Positions 1-6,045 of a DNA stretch of 8,565 nucleotides are shown one piece after another. The translations under genes and the position numbers were made by a program. The DNA is from Candidatus Gastranaerophilales bacterium (GTDB taxonomy: Bacteria; Cyanobacteriota; Vampirovibrionia; Gastranaerophilales; CAJFVJ01), in assembly GCA_028694275.1 (NCBI GenBank), contig JAQUTS010000074.1, positions 1-8,565 of the forward strand, read 5' to 3'. Below the pieces are notes generated by a model, which was not told the DNA's origin, did no database searches, and saw only the letters and a list, made by a program, of their open reading frames with translations. How positions within the stretch are numbered: the first letter of the stretch is position 1; the number at the start of each line of letters is the position of its first letter.

Positions 1-674
1 GCGAATATTTAAAAATCTCAGAAGCTCACCTAAAAAACACCGTATGCAAAGTCGAAAATATCGACGATATAGCAGCCTCTTTTACAGAGCCCCTATCTTG
101 CTGTATCAGGGCCGTCAAAAGAGGAAATGTCCAAAAAGGTGACAGTGTGTTGATTATAGGGCTTGGCTCTATAGGAATATTAATGGGACAAGCAGCAAAA
201 GCTTACGGGGCAAAAGTCATCGGGTGTGATATTTTACAAGACAGAATATCCCTTGCCAAAAAATACGGCTTCGATGAGACGATTTTGTACCAAAGTAATG
301 ACACCACATCAGAATTACTAAAGAAAAAAATGAAAACACCGACAGGTGTGGACAAAGTTATTTTAACCGCAGGAAATGATTCTTCCGTTGATTTTGCTCT
401 CAAATCAATAAGAGACGGCGGGGAAATTGTTGTTTTTGCCAGTATCAAATCCAATGACAAAGGCTTTGCCAATAATGATATTTATTACAGAGAACTATCC
501 ATAATAGCAAGTTATTCTCCATCACCTGAAGATATAAAAGAATCCTTTGATTTGCTAAAAAGTGGTAAAATAAAAGTAGAAAACCTAAGCGAAGTTTACC
601 CTCTTGAAAGTTTGAATCAAGCCCTAAGCGACTTTACAAGCAACAAAATCCTGAAAGCGTATATAACAATATGA
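1..674 (+). CDS. Zinc-dependent medium-chain alcohol/polyol dehydrogenase, C-terminal part (5' end outside window)
   Basis: The frame is open from position 3 to the TGA at 672-674 (223 codons), so the gene begins upstream; an in-frame GTG at 147 is internal, not the start. Family members are about 340-350 residues, so roughly the first third, with the catalytic Cys and Gly-His-Glu and the structural-zinc cysteines, is missing. Visible are the family's Glu-Pro-Leu turn (Glu at 87-89), the Rossmann loop GLGSIG (159-176) and, at the end of the second Rossmann strand, the acidic residue in IGCDI that normally binds the adenosine ribose of NAD. The likely reaction is NAD-dependent oxidation of a secondary alcohol or polyol in the cytoplasm, in the sorbitol/threonine dehydrogenase branch (COG1063-type). 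The substrate cannot be read from sequence. Its stop overlaps the start of the next dehydrogenase as ATGA (671-674), so the two are probably translationally coupled. Confidence 0.88.
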   Translation, partial: EYLKISEAHLKNTVCKVENIDDIAASFTEPLSCCIRAVKRGNVQKGDSVLIIGLGSIGILMGQAAKAYGAKVIGCDILQDRISLAKKYGFDETILYQSNDTTSELLKKKMKTPTGVDKVILTAGNDSSVDFALKSIRDGGEIVVFASIKSNDKGFANNDIYYRELSIIASYSPSPEDIKESFDLLKSGKIKVENLSEVYPLESLNQALSDFTSNKILKAYITI

Positions 675-1717
675 AAATGAATGCCATCAGATACTATGCT
701 CCCGAAAATATTAAATATGAACAAATTGATGTCAAAGAACCTCAAGAAGGCGAGATTTTGGTCAAAGTCATGGCTGCATTGACATGCGGTACTGACGTCA
801 AAACATACCACAGAGGACACCCTGTTTTAATAAAAGAAACACCCTCAGGATTCGGGCATGAATTCTCGGGTATTGTCGAAAAAGTCGGCGAGGGAGTTGA
901 CAAATTCAAACCAGGAGACAGAGTCGTAGCAGCCAATACAGCACCTTGTATGGGTTGTTATCATTGCCGTATAGGCGAGTATAATTTGTGCGAAAATTTA
1001 GAATTTTTAAACGGCGCATACGCTGATTACATAACCATTCCAAAGCAAATTGCATCTATCAATACCTACAAAATCCCAGACCATCTGTCTTTTGAAGAAG
1101 CTGCTTTTGTAGAGCCTCTAGCAAATGTTGTACACGGTATTGAAAGAACAGAAATCAAACCGGGTCAAAGCGTAGGCATCATAGGCACAGGGCCTATCGG
1201 GCTTATGCTTGCAAGACTTGCAAAATTAAAAGGCGGAAAAGTAATTGTAGCAGGCAGAAACAGCATGAAACTGGATCTTGCCAAAAACTTCGCGGGCGTT
1301 GATCATATCATCGACCTCAATTTAGAGCCCGACCCTGATACTGCATTCAAATTCCACACCATTGAAGGGCAAGGACTTGATGTGGCAATAGAAGCTGTCG
1401 GACTGCCCGAAATATGGGAGCGCATGTTCCGCATGGTACGAAAAGGCGGCACAGTACACCTTTTTGGCGGCTGCAAATCAGGCACTTCCGTCAATATTGA
1501 CACAAGACGTCTTCATTACGATGAAGTCAGAGTCATAGGAGTCTTTCACCATACACCCAAATATGTAAAACAGGCTCTTGATTTGATTGCATCAGGCCAA
1601 GTCGATGTAAAACAACTCATCACTCACAGAATGATATTAAAAGACCTTGAAAAAGCTATAAAAATGCACAAAGGCGGAGAAACTTTAAAGATTTTAATTT
1701 CGCCTGAAAGAAAATAA
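671..1717 (+). CDS. Zinc-dependent medium-chain dehydrogenase, complete (sorbitol/threonine dehydrogenase-like)
   Basis: This complete 348-residue protein has the usual family length. The N-terminal GroES-like domain carries the catalytic-zinc residues Cys39, His63-Glu64 (GHE) and Glu148 (VEPLAN). The structural-zinc lobe is intact as Cys93, Cys96, Cys99 and Cys107 in the classic C-x2-C-x2-C-x7-C spacing. The Rossmann domain has GTGPIG at 172-177. The second strand ends in Ala-Gly-Arg (194-196) instead of the Asp typical of NAD enzymes, which suggests NADP or relaxed specificity; this is inference. The likely role is cytoplasmic oxidation or reduction of a sugar alcohol or other secondary alcohol. 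The gene overlaps the previous dehydrogenase by 4 bp. No clear Shine-Dalgarno precedes ATG 671, so coupling is likely. A second ATG at 677 (Met3) is an equally good start by comparison with typical N termini. Substrate and gene name remain open. Confidence 0.9.
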   Translation: MKMNAIRYYAPENIKYEQIDVKEPQEGEILVKVMAALTCGTDVKTYHRGHPVLIKETPSGFGHEFSGIVEKVGEGVDKFKPGDRVVAANTAPCMGCYHCRIGEYNLCENLEFLNGAYADYITIPKQIASINTYKIPDHLSFEEAAFVEPLANVVHGIERTEIKPGQSVGIIGTGPIGLMLARLAKLKGGKVIVAGRNSMKLDLAKNFAGVDHIIDLNLEPDPDTAFKFHTIEGQGLDVAIEAVGLPEIWERMFRMVRKGGTVHLFGGCKSGTSVNIDTRRLHYDEVRVIGVFHHTPKYVKQALDLIASGQVDVKQLITHRMILKDLEKAIKMHKGGETLKILISPERK

Positions 1718-1748
1718 AAATATAGCCCAAGTGGGTAATAAGCCAAAG

Positions 1749-1769
1749 ACTCCCTCAATGAGAGGGTGT
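1749..1769. other. Small hairpin in the 1718-1925 intergenic region
   Basis: CCCTC (1752-1756) and GAGGG (1762-1766) form a 5-bp stem with an AATGA loop, and two more pairs close it below a T-T mismatch. It lies 35 bp after the dehydrogenase stop. It may end that transcript or protect its 3' end, but no T-run follows, so it is not a canonical intrinsic terminator. The rest of the 208-bp gap is AT-rich. I see no small gene, tRNA or convincing promoter in it, although the next gene presumably needs one. Confidence 0.35.
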
Positions 1770-1925
1770 ACAGTTTACAACAATCCAAAACCCTTGCCAT
1801 GCCTTACATTGCATGTCCTTTTCATTCAAAAAACAATATAAATTTTTGTAAAAACTATCCTTATGGCTAGCACCAAAATTTTTGTTTTTATTTTAAACTA
1901 ATAAGACGTTCTAAGAGAAAGATAT

Positions 1926-2669
1926 ATGATCGCAGACATTCGACATTCAAAACTGAATACCGATATTGGCATATTACACTCAAAGAGTGCGCCTATAAGA
2001 GAGTGTGAGTATAAAGACGGGCACAAGAGCGAACAAAAAAGTGTGACAAAAAATCAATCCGCCAGCGTGAATTTCACGGGCGGATTTTTTAGTCCTCAAA
2101 AACAGGATTCTGTAAGTTTTTCAGGTAGTTCTGCCCCTAAAAAAGGCTTCTGGGGAAAATTTGGCGATAGCCCAACTGTTCAAAAATTCTTCAAAAGCAA
2201 AAAATTCTTAAACTTCTTAGACAAAAGTAACAACATTGCCTGGATGGAAAGCATCTTTGTTTTAGGTATTTCAACTACAATCAAACCTATTTCTCTTTTG
2301 GCAGTACCCGGTGCCAAAAAAGAAGATAAAGAATACGCCGCAACAAAAGCCTTCTTGGGCGGCTTGGTAGATTTTGCCATAGCAACAGCGTTTATCAAAC
2401 CTATTACAAACAAATTATATGACTTTGGCGAAAAAGTTAAAAAGAACCCAAAAATCATAACTGACAAAGTCAATTATCTAAAAAATGAAGACAAAATGAA
2501 AAGTTTCAGAAAAATTCTTGAATACGCACCCAAATTCATGCTTGTCCCTGTAAGATCAGCTTTGACAATTGCGCTTATTCCACCGACTCTCAAGTATCTA
2601 TTCCCTGAGGAAGCAAAAAAACTTCATGAAAAAAAACAAAAAGAAAACATGGGAGGAGTTAAAAAATGA
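1926..2669 (+). CDS. Hypothetical protein with tandem FTG/FSG motifs and three hydrophobic segments
   Basis: This is an unrecognised 247-residue protein, basic and rich in Lys and Phe. The N-terminal 75 residues look disordered and carry two similar short motifs, SVNFTG (47-52) and SVSFSG (62-67). Short V-x-F-[TS]-G motifs near the N terminus recur, as I recall, in Gastranaerophilales hypothetical proteins. A more ordered part follows, with hydrophobic stretches at about 104-129, 141-160 and 200-222, separated by charged segments such as KKEDKEYAATK (131-141), and a Lys-rich tail. The segments are amphipathic, so membrane association is possible but not certain. ATG 1926 is preceded by a weak purine-rich site (AGAGAAAGA, 1914-1922). 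No other ATG occurs before codon 107, and no other good start was found before the ordered part. The TGA stop overlaps the next gene's ATG (2666-2669). A terminator-like hairpin sits inside codons 44-55. Function unknown. Confidence 0.8.
   Translation: MIADIRHSKLNTDIGILHSKSAPIRECEYKDGHKSEQKSVTKNQSASVNFTGGFFSPQKQDSVSFSGSSAPKKGFWGKFGDSPTVQKFFKSKKFLNFLDKSNNIAWMESIFVLGISTTIKPISLLAVPGAKKEDKEYAATKAFLGGLVDFAIATAFIKPITNKLYDFGEKVKKNPKIITDKVNYLKNEDKMKSFRKILEYAPKFMLVPVRSALTIALIPPTLKYLFPEEAKKLHEKKQKENMGGVKK
2056..2090 (+). terminator. Terminator-like hairpin with T-run, inside the coding sequence
   Basis: AATCCGCC (2056-2063) pairs with GGCGGATT (2079-2086). Inside, CGTGA (2066-2070) pairs with TCACG (2074-2078) around an ATT loop, leaving only an AG bulge (2064-2065). 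Six T residues (2085-2090) follow. This is the textbook form of an intrinsic terminator, and the strongest one in the window. It lies in codons 44-55 of the 1926-2669 gene and encodes the SVNFTGGFF stretch. Translating ribosomes would normally melt it, so it could act as a polarity or attenuation element. It cannot simply be the upstream operon's terminator unless the gene starts after it, and no start codon was found there before the Met at codon 107. Confidence 0.55.
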
Positions 2670-3343
2670 TAACAACAATTAACTCATACTCCCCTCAACA
2701 AAAAAATACAGTTTCCCCAAGTTTTGAAAAAAGACCTTGGAATAAAAGATTCTTGGACAGAAAAGCTGAAGATGTTAACCACACCGTTACCAATTTCGAT
2801 ACCTGGGTGGCCAAAATAGCTAATTTTACCCCACTAAAAAAAGCTGTAGAATGGGCAACAAAAAAAGGAAACAAAACAACCAAAAGCGGTAAACTGGTAG
2901 AATTTGATAATTCAGAAAAAATCTCACAGTTTATGATGGTGGGCTACTCTGCATTTTTGCAAACAAACCATGTAATCAACATCATGAAAAACAAACAAAT
3001 GCCCGAAGAAAGAAAAGAAACTCTCGCAGTCAATAACATTCTTGCTTTCATCTTGCCTACAATCGGAGCTTTCACTGTTGATAATTCAATAAACAAAGCA
3101 AGCAAAAACTTCGAAGGCTATTTGAAAAAGCTAAACGGCCCAAAAATGAACAAAGATATGGTAACAGGCCTAAAACATGCCAAGTCATTGTTCATTTTCA
3201 CAATGATGTACAAATACGCATCAACTATCGTAACAACACCGATGGCTGAAACAACAACAAAATGGCTCCACCAAAAAGAACTGCTGCCAAGTGACCGTAA
3301 AGCCAAAAAAGCAGCAGCTCAAAAGAAAGAAATTATCGCCTGA
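2666..3343 (+). CDS. Hypothetical protein, probable distant paralogue of its upstream neighbour
   Basis: This is an unrecognised 225-residue basic protein. A strong Shine-Dalgarno, GGAGGAG (2652-2658), lies 7 bases before ATG 2666, inside the end of the previous gene, and the two overlap as ATGA; the pair is almost certainly one transcript with coupled translation. The N terminus is polar, followed by hydrophobic stretches at about 87-106, 122-138 and 172-192 and a Lys/Ala-rich tail. The layout parallels the upstream protein. EERKE (114-118) corresponds to KEDKE there, SINK (141-144) to ITNK, and KYASTIVTTP (183-192) to RSALTIALIP (210-219), all in the same order with near-equal spacing. No enzymatic motif is visible. 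A membrane-associated or lineage-specific structural role is possible but unproven. The TGA stop directly abuts the stop of the convergent rubrerythrin gene. Confidence 0.82.
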   Translation: MITTINSYSPQQKNTVSPSFEKRPWNKRFLDRKAEDVNHTVTNFDTWVAKIANFTPLKKAVEWATKKGNKTTKSGKLVEFDNSEKISQFMMVGYSAFLQTNHVINIMKNKQMPEERKETLAVNNILAFILPTIGAFTVDNSINKASKNFEGYLKKLNGPKMNKDMVTGLKHAKSLFIFTMMYKYASTIVTTPMAETTTKWLHQKELLPSDRKAKKAAAQKKEIIA

Positions 3344-3919
3344 TTACCAGTTTTCACCCAAAACTTCAAAGTAAGCTTGAGGGTGTAAGCAAGCAGGACA
3401 TAGATTAGGTGCTGAAGCACCTTCGTGCAAATATCCGCAGTTTAAACATCTCCAAACAATAGTCTGAGGTTTTTTGAATACTGCATCAGTCTCGATATTG
3501 TGCAAAAGGTCTTTGTATCTTTTTTCGTGTTGTTTTTCGGCAACAGAAACTTTCTCCCAAAGAATCGCAATCTCTTCAAAACCTTCTTCTCTTGCAACTT
3601 TAGCAAAAGAAGGGTACAAATCAGACCACTCTTCATGCTCGCCTGCAGCTGCAGATTTCAGATTTTCTGCTGTTGTACCTATAACACCCGCAGGGAATTC
3701 GGCCTCGATTTTGACCATTCCGCCTTCTAAATATTTAAAAAATCTTTTGGCGTGTTCTTTTTCTTGATTAGCCGTTTCTTCAAAAATATGACTTATTTGA
3801 ACATAACCGTCTTTTTTGGCCTGACTCGCAAAATAAGTGTATCTCATTCTTGCTTGTGATTCACCGGCAAATGATTTCATAAGATTTTTTTCTGTTTCAG
3901 TACCTTTTACAGATTTCAT
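3344..3919 (-). CDS. rbr: Rubrerythrin (diiron peroxide-reducing protein)
   Basis: Rubrerythrin reduces hydrogen peroxide to water using electrons passed through its rubredoxin-like domain; it is a cytoplasmic defence of anaerobes. The 191-residue product has the usual length. Diiron ligands are Glu20, Glu53 with His56, Glu94, Glu97, and Glu127 with His130, matching Desulfovibrio vulgaris rubrerythrin numbering as I recall it. The C-terminal rubredoxin-like FeS4 site is Cys158-x2-Cys161 and Cys174-x2-Cys177. I place the start at 3919, two codons inside the longest frame, because AGGAGG lies 6 bases before this ATG but directly abuts the ATG at 3925. The N terminus MKSVKGTETEKN then matches the family. 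The gene has its own promoter with a perfect -10 box. Its TAA stop is immediately next to the TGA of the convergent gene at 3343, with no visible terminator between. Confidence 0.97.
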   Translation of the reverse strand: MKSVKGTETEKNLMKSFAGESQARMRYTYFASQAKKDGYVQISHIFEETANQEKEHAKRFFKYLEGGMVKIEAEFPAGVIGTTAENLKSAAAGEHEEWSDLYPSFAKVAREEGFEEIAILWEKVSVAEKQHEKRYKDLLHNIETDAVFKKPQTIVWRCLNCGYLHEGASAPNLCPACLHPQAYFEVLGENW

Positions 3920-3925
3920 TTTCAT

Positions 3926-3931
3926 CCTCCT
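3926..3931 (-). promoter_or_regulatory. Ribosome binding site that fixes the rubrerythrin start
   Basis: On the minus strand this reads AGGAGG. Spacing is 6 bases to the ATG at 3919 and zero to the ATG at 3925, so initiation at 3919 is strongly favoured. Confidence 0.85.
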
Positions 3932-3949
3932 TTTGGCTTAACAGTCACC

Positions 3950-3955
3950 ATTATA
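3950..3955 (-). promoter_or_regulatory. -10 box of the rubrerythrin promoter
   Basis: On the minus strand this reads TATAAT, a perfect match to the housekeeping sigma -10. Transcription would begin near 3943, giving a leader of about 24 bases that holds the AGGAGG. No good -35 hexamer lies at normal spacing. The place where it should be falls on the inverted repeat at 3970-3986, which suggests activator dependence or an operator. Confidence 0.65.
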
Positions 3956-3969
3956 CCATAACCGACAAC

Positions 3970-3986
3970 CCCTAACAGGGTTAGGG
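3970..3986. repeat. Perfect 7-bp inverted repeat upstream of the rubrerythrin -10 box
   Basis: CCCTAAC (3970-3976) and GTTAGGG (3980-3986) flank a 3-base AGG centre. The repeat sits 15-31 bases upstream of the -10 box, over the -35 region. No T-run follows on either strand, so it is not an intrinsic terminator. A regulator binding site is plausible. I do not recognise it as a PerR or Fur consensus. Confidence 0.5.
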
Positions 3987-4131
3987 CAAAGATGGTTTCA
4001 AATAAGCAAAATATAACTTTTTGTTAAAAATCCTGCCAAAACTGTCAAAAAAAATCTTTGATTGTACTTTAAACACTTGCAAAAGCCTAAAGAGACTTTG
4101 ACAAGAATATACAAGAGACAACGAGGCCATA

Positions 4132-4350
4132 ATGGACACAATTTTGAAGAGAATCGCCATAGCTATAATAGTCCTATTTCTAGGTGTAGGAACGGTTTTG
4201 GCGGCGAGTGTGGTGTTCAATACCAAGACATACAAATATCACTCCCCGGATTGTAGATGGGCACAAAAATGCACCCAAAACTGCATAAAAATAGAAAAAG
4301 AAAAAGCGATCAAAAGAGGCGGAATCCCCTGCAAAGTTTGCGGGGGTTAG
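4132..4350 (+). CDS. Small exported cysteine-rich protein with Ada-like metal-site pattern
   Basis: The product is 72 residues. Lys6-Arg7 followed by a hydrophobic run to Leu23 and Ala24-Ala25 form a signal peptide or N-terminal anchor, with a possible cleavage after Ala24 or Ala25. The mature part of about 47 residues has YHSPDCRWA (36-44) and ends in PCKVCGG (66-72). This resembles the small zinc-binding Ada_Zn_binding-type modules, where a Cys near a YHxxxC motif and a terminal PCxxC pair bind one metal. Here His37, Cys41, Cys67 and Cys70 are the candidate ligands, and Cys47 and Cys51 are extra and might form a disulphide. GAGG at 4123-4126 lies 5 bases before the ATG. A terminator hairpin overlaps the last codons, and the TAG overlaps the convergent transporter gene by 4 bp. 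The domain assignment is by pattern only and the role is unknown. Confidence 0.75.
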   Translation: MDTILKRIAIAIIVLFLGVGTVLAASVVFNTKTYKYHSPDCRWAQKCTQNCIKIEKEKAIKRGGIPCKVCGG

Positions 4351-4356
4351 TTTTTT
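4326..4356 (+). terminator. Intrinsic terminator overlapping the 3' end of the small exported protein gene
   Basis: CCCC (4326-4329) pairs with GGGG (4342-4345) and GCA (4331-4333) with TGC (4339-4341), leaving a bulged T4330 and an AAGTT loop. A T6 run (4351-4356) follows. The stem encodes the terminal Pro-Cys-Lys-Val-Cys-Gly-Gly, so the coding sequence and the terminator share bases. On the minus strand no T-run follows, so it would act on the plus-strand transcript only. Confidence 0.7.
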
Positions 4357-5867
4357 CTTTCGAACTCTCTCCAATGAAACTCAGGGTGAGTTCGTCTTAT
4401 TGTGCGCCAGTCAATAGTGATTTTTTTATCCTCTGATGCGTGTTCTTTTTCCCATCCTTGAATATAATCAACACAAGCATGATCTATAAAATACAATTTT
4501 TCGGCACAAAGTTCGATATTTGGCTCATCTTCAAGACTTTCCAAAATATCAATCAAATAAGGAAGCTGCACAAAAGTTATATTTCCTGAAAGCTTCACCA
4601 CTACTTTATTTTCATCAGGCACCTTTTTGATATCGATTTTGAGTTTCAGTGTTTTATACACACTGAAGGCAATAGCCGATACGAAACCAAGAACAATTCC
4701 CTCAAACAAATTGGTAAACAATATTCCCAAAACGGTAATAATATAAACCGCAAATTCGGGCCTGCTGATTTTGTATAAAAATTTAGCTTCTTCGATTTTT
4801 ATAAGCTTAATCCCTGTATAAACAAGTATTGCAGCCAGGCTTGATGTTGGAATATACCCTAAAACAAAAGGCAAAAATGATACGAAAATCAAAATCCAAA
4901 CACCATGCAAAATTGTTGAAAGTCTAGTCTGAGCACCTGCGTCAATATTGGCGGCACTTCTGACCATTACACCTGTCACCGGTAAAGCACCAAATAATCC
5001 TGATAACGAATTACCTATTCCTTGAGCAAAAACTTCTTTATTATAATCAGTTTTGGACAAAGGGCTGAGCTTATCAATCGCTGTAGAAGTCAAAAGAGTT
5101 TCAGCACTTGCAACAAAAGTCATCATCAATGCATTCATAATAACAGGCCACTCAAAAAGGGATTTAAGAATGTGAATGTCAACAAAATGCACATCTGACC
5201 AAAAATCATAAGAAACATTAATATGTTTGATAGGCAAATCGAAAAAGAACACAACACTCGAAGCAATTATAATAGCTGCCAAAGCGGAAGGAATTGTCCT
5301 TATTTTTTTAATAGGGATAAATTTCCAAGACATAATTATGAAAATGGTCAAAAGACCTATGCTTCCGGCAATATGGTGTTGCGATCCATCAAGCGGGAAA
5401 ACAGCATTATAAAGAACCTGCAAAAGATCTTGAATATTAGCGATAAAGCCATTTTTGGGGGTACTGTCAAGCATCACATGGAATTGTGTTAAAAATATAG
5501 TAATACCGATACCTGAGAGCATACCTTCGATGATTGCGGGAGAAATTGCACGGAACCATTTTCCCAAAGAGAAAACCCCAAAAAGGATCTGAAATATACC
5601 TGCCAAAAACACAACAAGACCAAGCTTGCCGACACCAAGCGAATGCACAATATCAACAACAACAAGTATCAATCCTGCTGCAGGCCCTGACACTTGAAGC
5701 GAACTGCCTGATAACCAACCTACAATAATACCGCCTATAATAGCAGAAACTATACCTGTATAAATCGGCAGACCACAAGCCACCGAAACCCCTATACAAA
5801 GAGGTAACGCCACCAAAAAAACAATAATGGATGCTAAAAAATCCTTTTTAAAAACTTGAAAACTCAT
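4347..5867 (-). CDS. SulP-family inorganic anion transporter with C-terminal STAS domain
   Basis: The 506-residue inner-membrane protein imports an inorganic anion. Residues 1-405 are a string of hydrophobic helices of the SulP/SLC26 fold, including VSGPAAG (59-65) at the substrate site of the third helix. The signatures ASAETLL (253-259) and ALPVTGVMVRSAAN (294-307) are also present. Residues 410-490 form a short STAS domain containing FIDHA (460-464), where other STAS domains often have Ser after Asp-His. The sequence style resembles the SulP subgroup often found beside carbonic anhydrases, so bicarbonate is as likely a substrate as sulfate; no carbonic anhydrase gene is in the window. ATG 5867 is supported by GAGG (5872-5875) four bases upstream. 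The stop overlaps the convergent small gene by 4 bp. A candidate promoter lies just upstream, in a divergent region shared with the acyltransferase gene. Confidence 0.92.
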   Translation of the reverse strand: MSFQVFKKDFLASIIVFLVALPLCIGVSVACGLPIYTGIVSAIIGGIIVGWLSGSSLQVSGPAAGLILVVVDIVHSLGVGKLGLVVFLAGIFQILFGVFSLGKWFRAISPAIIEGMLSGIGITIFLTQFHVMLDSTPKNGFIANIQDLLQVLYNAVFPLDGSQHHIAGSIGLLTIFIIMSWKFIPIKKIRTIPSALAAIIIASSVVFFFDLPIKHINVSYDFWSDVHFVDIHILKSLFEWPVIMNALMMTFVASAETLLTSTAIDKLSPLSKTDYNKEVFAQGIGNSLSGLFGALPVTGVMVRSAANIDAGAQTRLSTILHGVWILIFVSFLPFVLGYIPTSSLAAILVYTGIKLIKIEEAKFLYKISRPEFAVYIITVLGILFTNLFEGIVLGFVSAIAFSVYKTLKLKIDIKKVPDENKVVVKLSGNITFVQLPYLIDILESLEDEPNIELCAEKLYFIDHACVDYIQGWEKEHASEDKKITIDWRTIRRTHPEFHWREFERKN

Positions 5868-5881
5868 CCTGCCTCAAACCT

Positions 5882-5911
5882 AATATAACCTTAAACCCCA
5901 TTGTTGCACAA
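5882..5911 (-). promoter_or_regulatory. Candidate promoter of the SulP gene
   Basis: On the minus strand, TTGTGC (5906-5911) and TATATT (5882-5887) are separated by 18 bases. The -10 matches consensus at five of six positions and the -35 is weak. It would give a very short leader before ATG 5867. Confidence 0.4.
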
Positions 5912-5977
5912 AAAAGCTCATTATTCAATCCCTATAAGCTTTTTAGACTACAAGGCTTCTTTAAAGAAAGAAACCTC

Positions 5978-6006
5978 TTGCTATTTCTAAGAAAATTCTT
6001 TATAGT
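5978..6006 (+). promoter_or_regulatory. Promoter of the DUF374 acyltransferase-like gene
   Basis: TTGCTA (5978-5983) and TATAGT (6001-6006) are separated by exactly 17 bases and match the housekeeping sigma consensus at four and five of six positions. Transcription from about 6013 would leave a 33-base leader, in which no clear Shine-Dalgarno is seen. Confidence 0.55.
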
Positions 6007-6045
6007 ATAAATTAAATATGCACTAGTTATTATGGTTTATTAAAT

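Noticed and set aside
147..149. GTG as start of the first dehydrogenase
   Set aside because: The frame is open upstream to the window edge and encodes the conserved Glu-Pro-Leu segment before it, so this GTG is an internal Val codon.
1752..1766. CCCTC/GAGGG hairpin as an intrinsic terminator of the dehydrogenase operon
   Set aside because: The stem is short and is not followed by a T-run; kept only as a possible hairpin.
3407..3422. AGGTGC-TGAA-GCACCT hairpin as a terminator for the convergent genes around 3343
   Set aside because: It lies in the rubredoxin-domain codons of rubrerythrin and has no T-run on either strand.
3474..3767. Plus-strand open frame antisense to rubrerythrin
   Set aside because: Its translation has no recognisable features and the opposite strand encodes a clearly conserved protein with all metal ligands.
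3950..3960. TTAT-N3-ATAA symmetry at the rubrerythrin -10 as a PerR box
   Set aside because: The half-sites are too short and the spacing does not fit the 7-1-7 PerR consensus; it is mostly explained by the -10 box itself.
3970..3986. Telomere-like CCCTAACCCT on the minus strand
   Set aside because: It is a single occurrence inside a short inverted repeat, not a tandem array.
4098..4103. Perfect TTGACA as -35 box for the small exported protein gene
   Set aside because: At 17 bases downstream there is only ACGAGG, part of the ribosome binding region; no -10 box at usable spacing.
5223..5492. Plus-strand open frame antisense to the SulP gene
   Set aside because: It is a shadow of the membrane-protein codons with no family-like features of its own.
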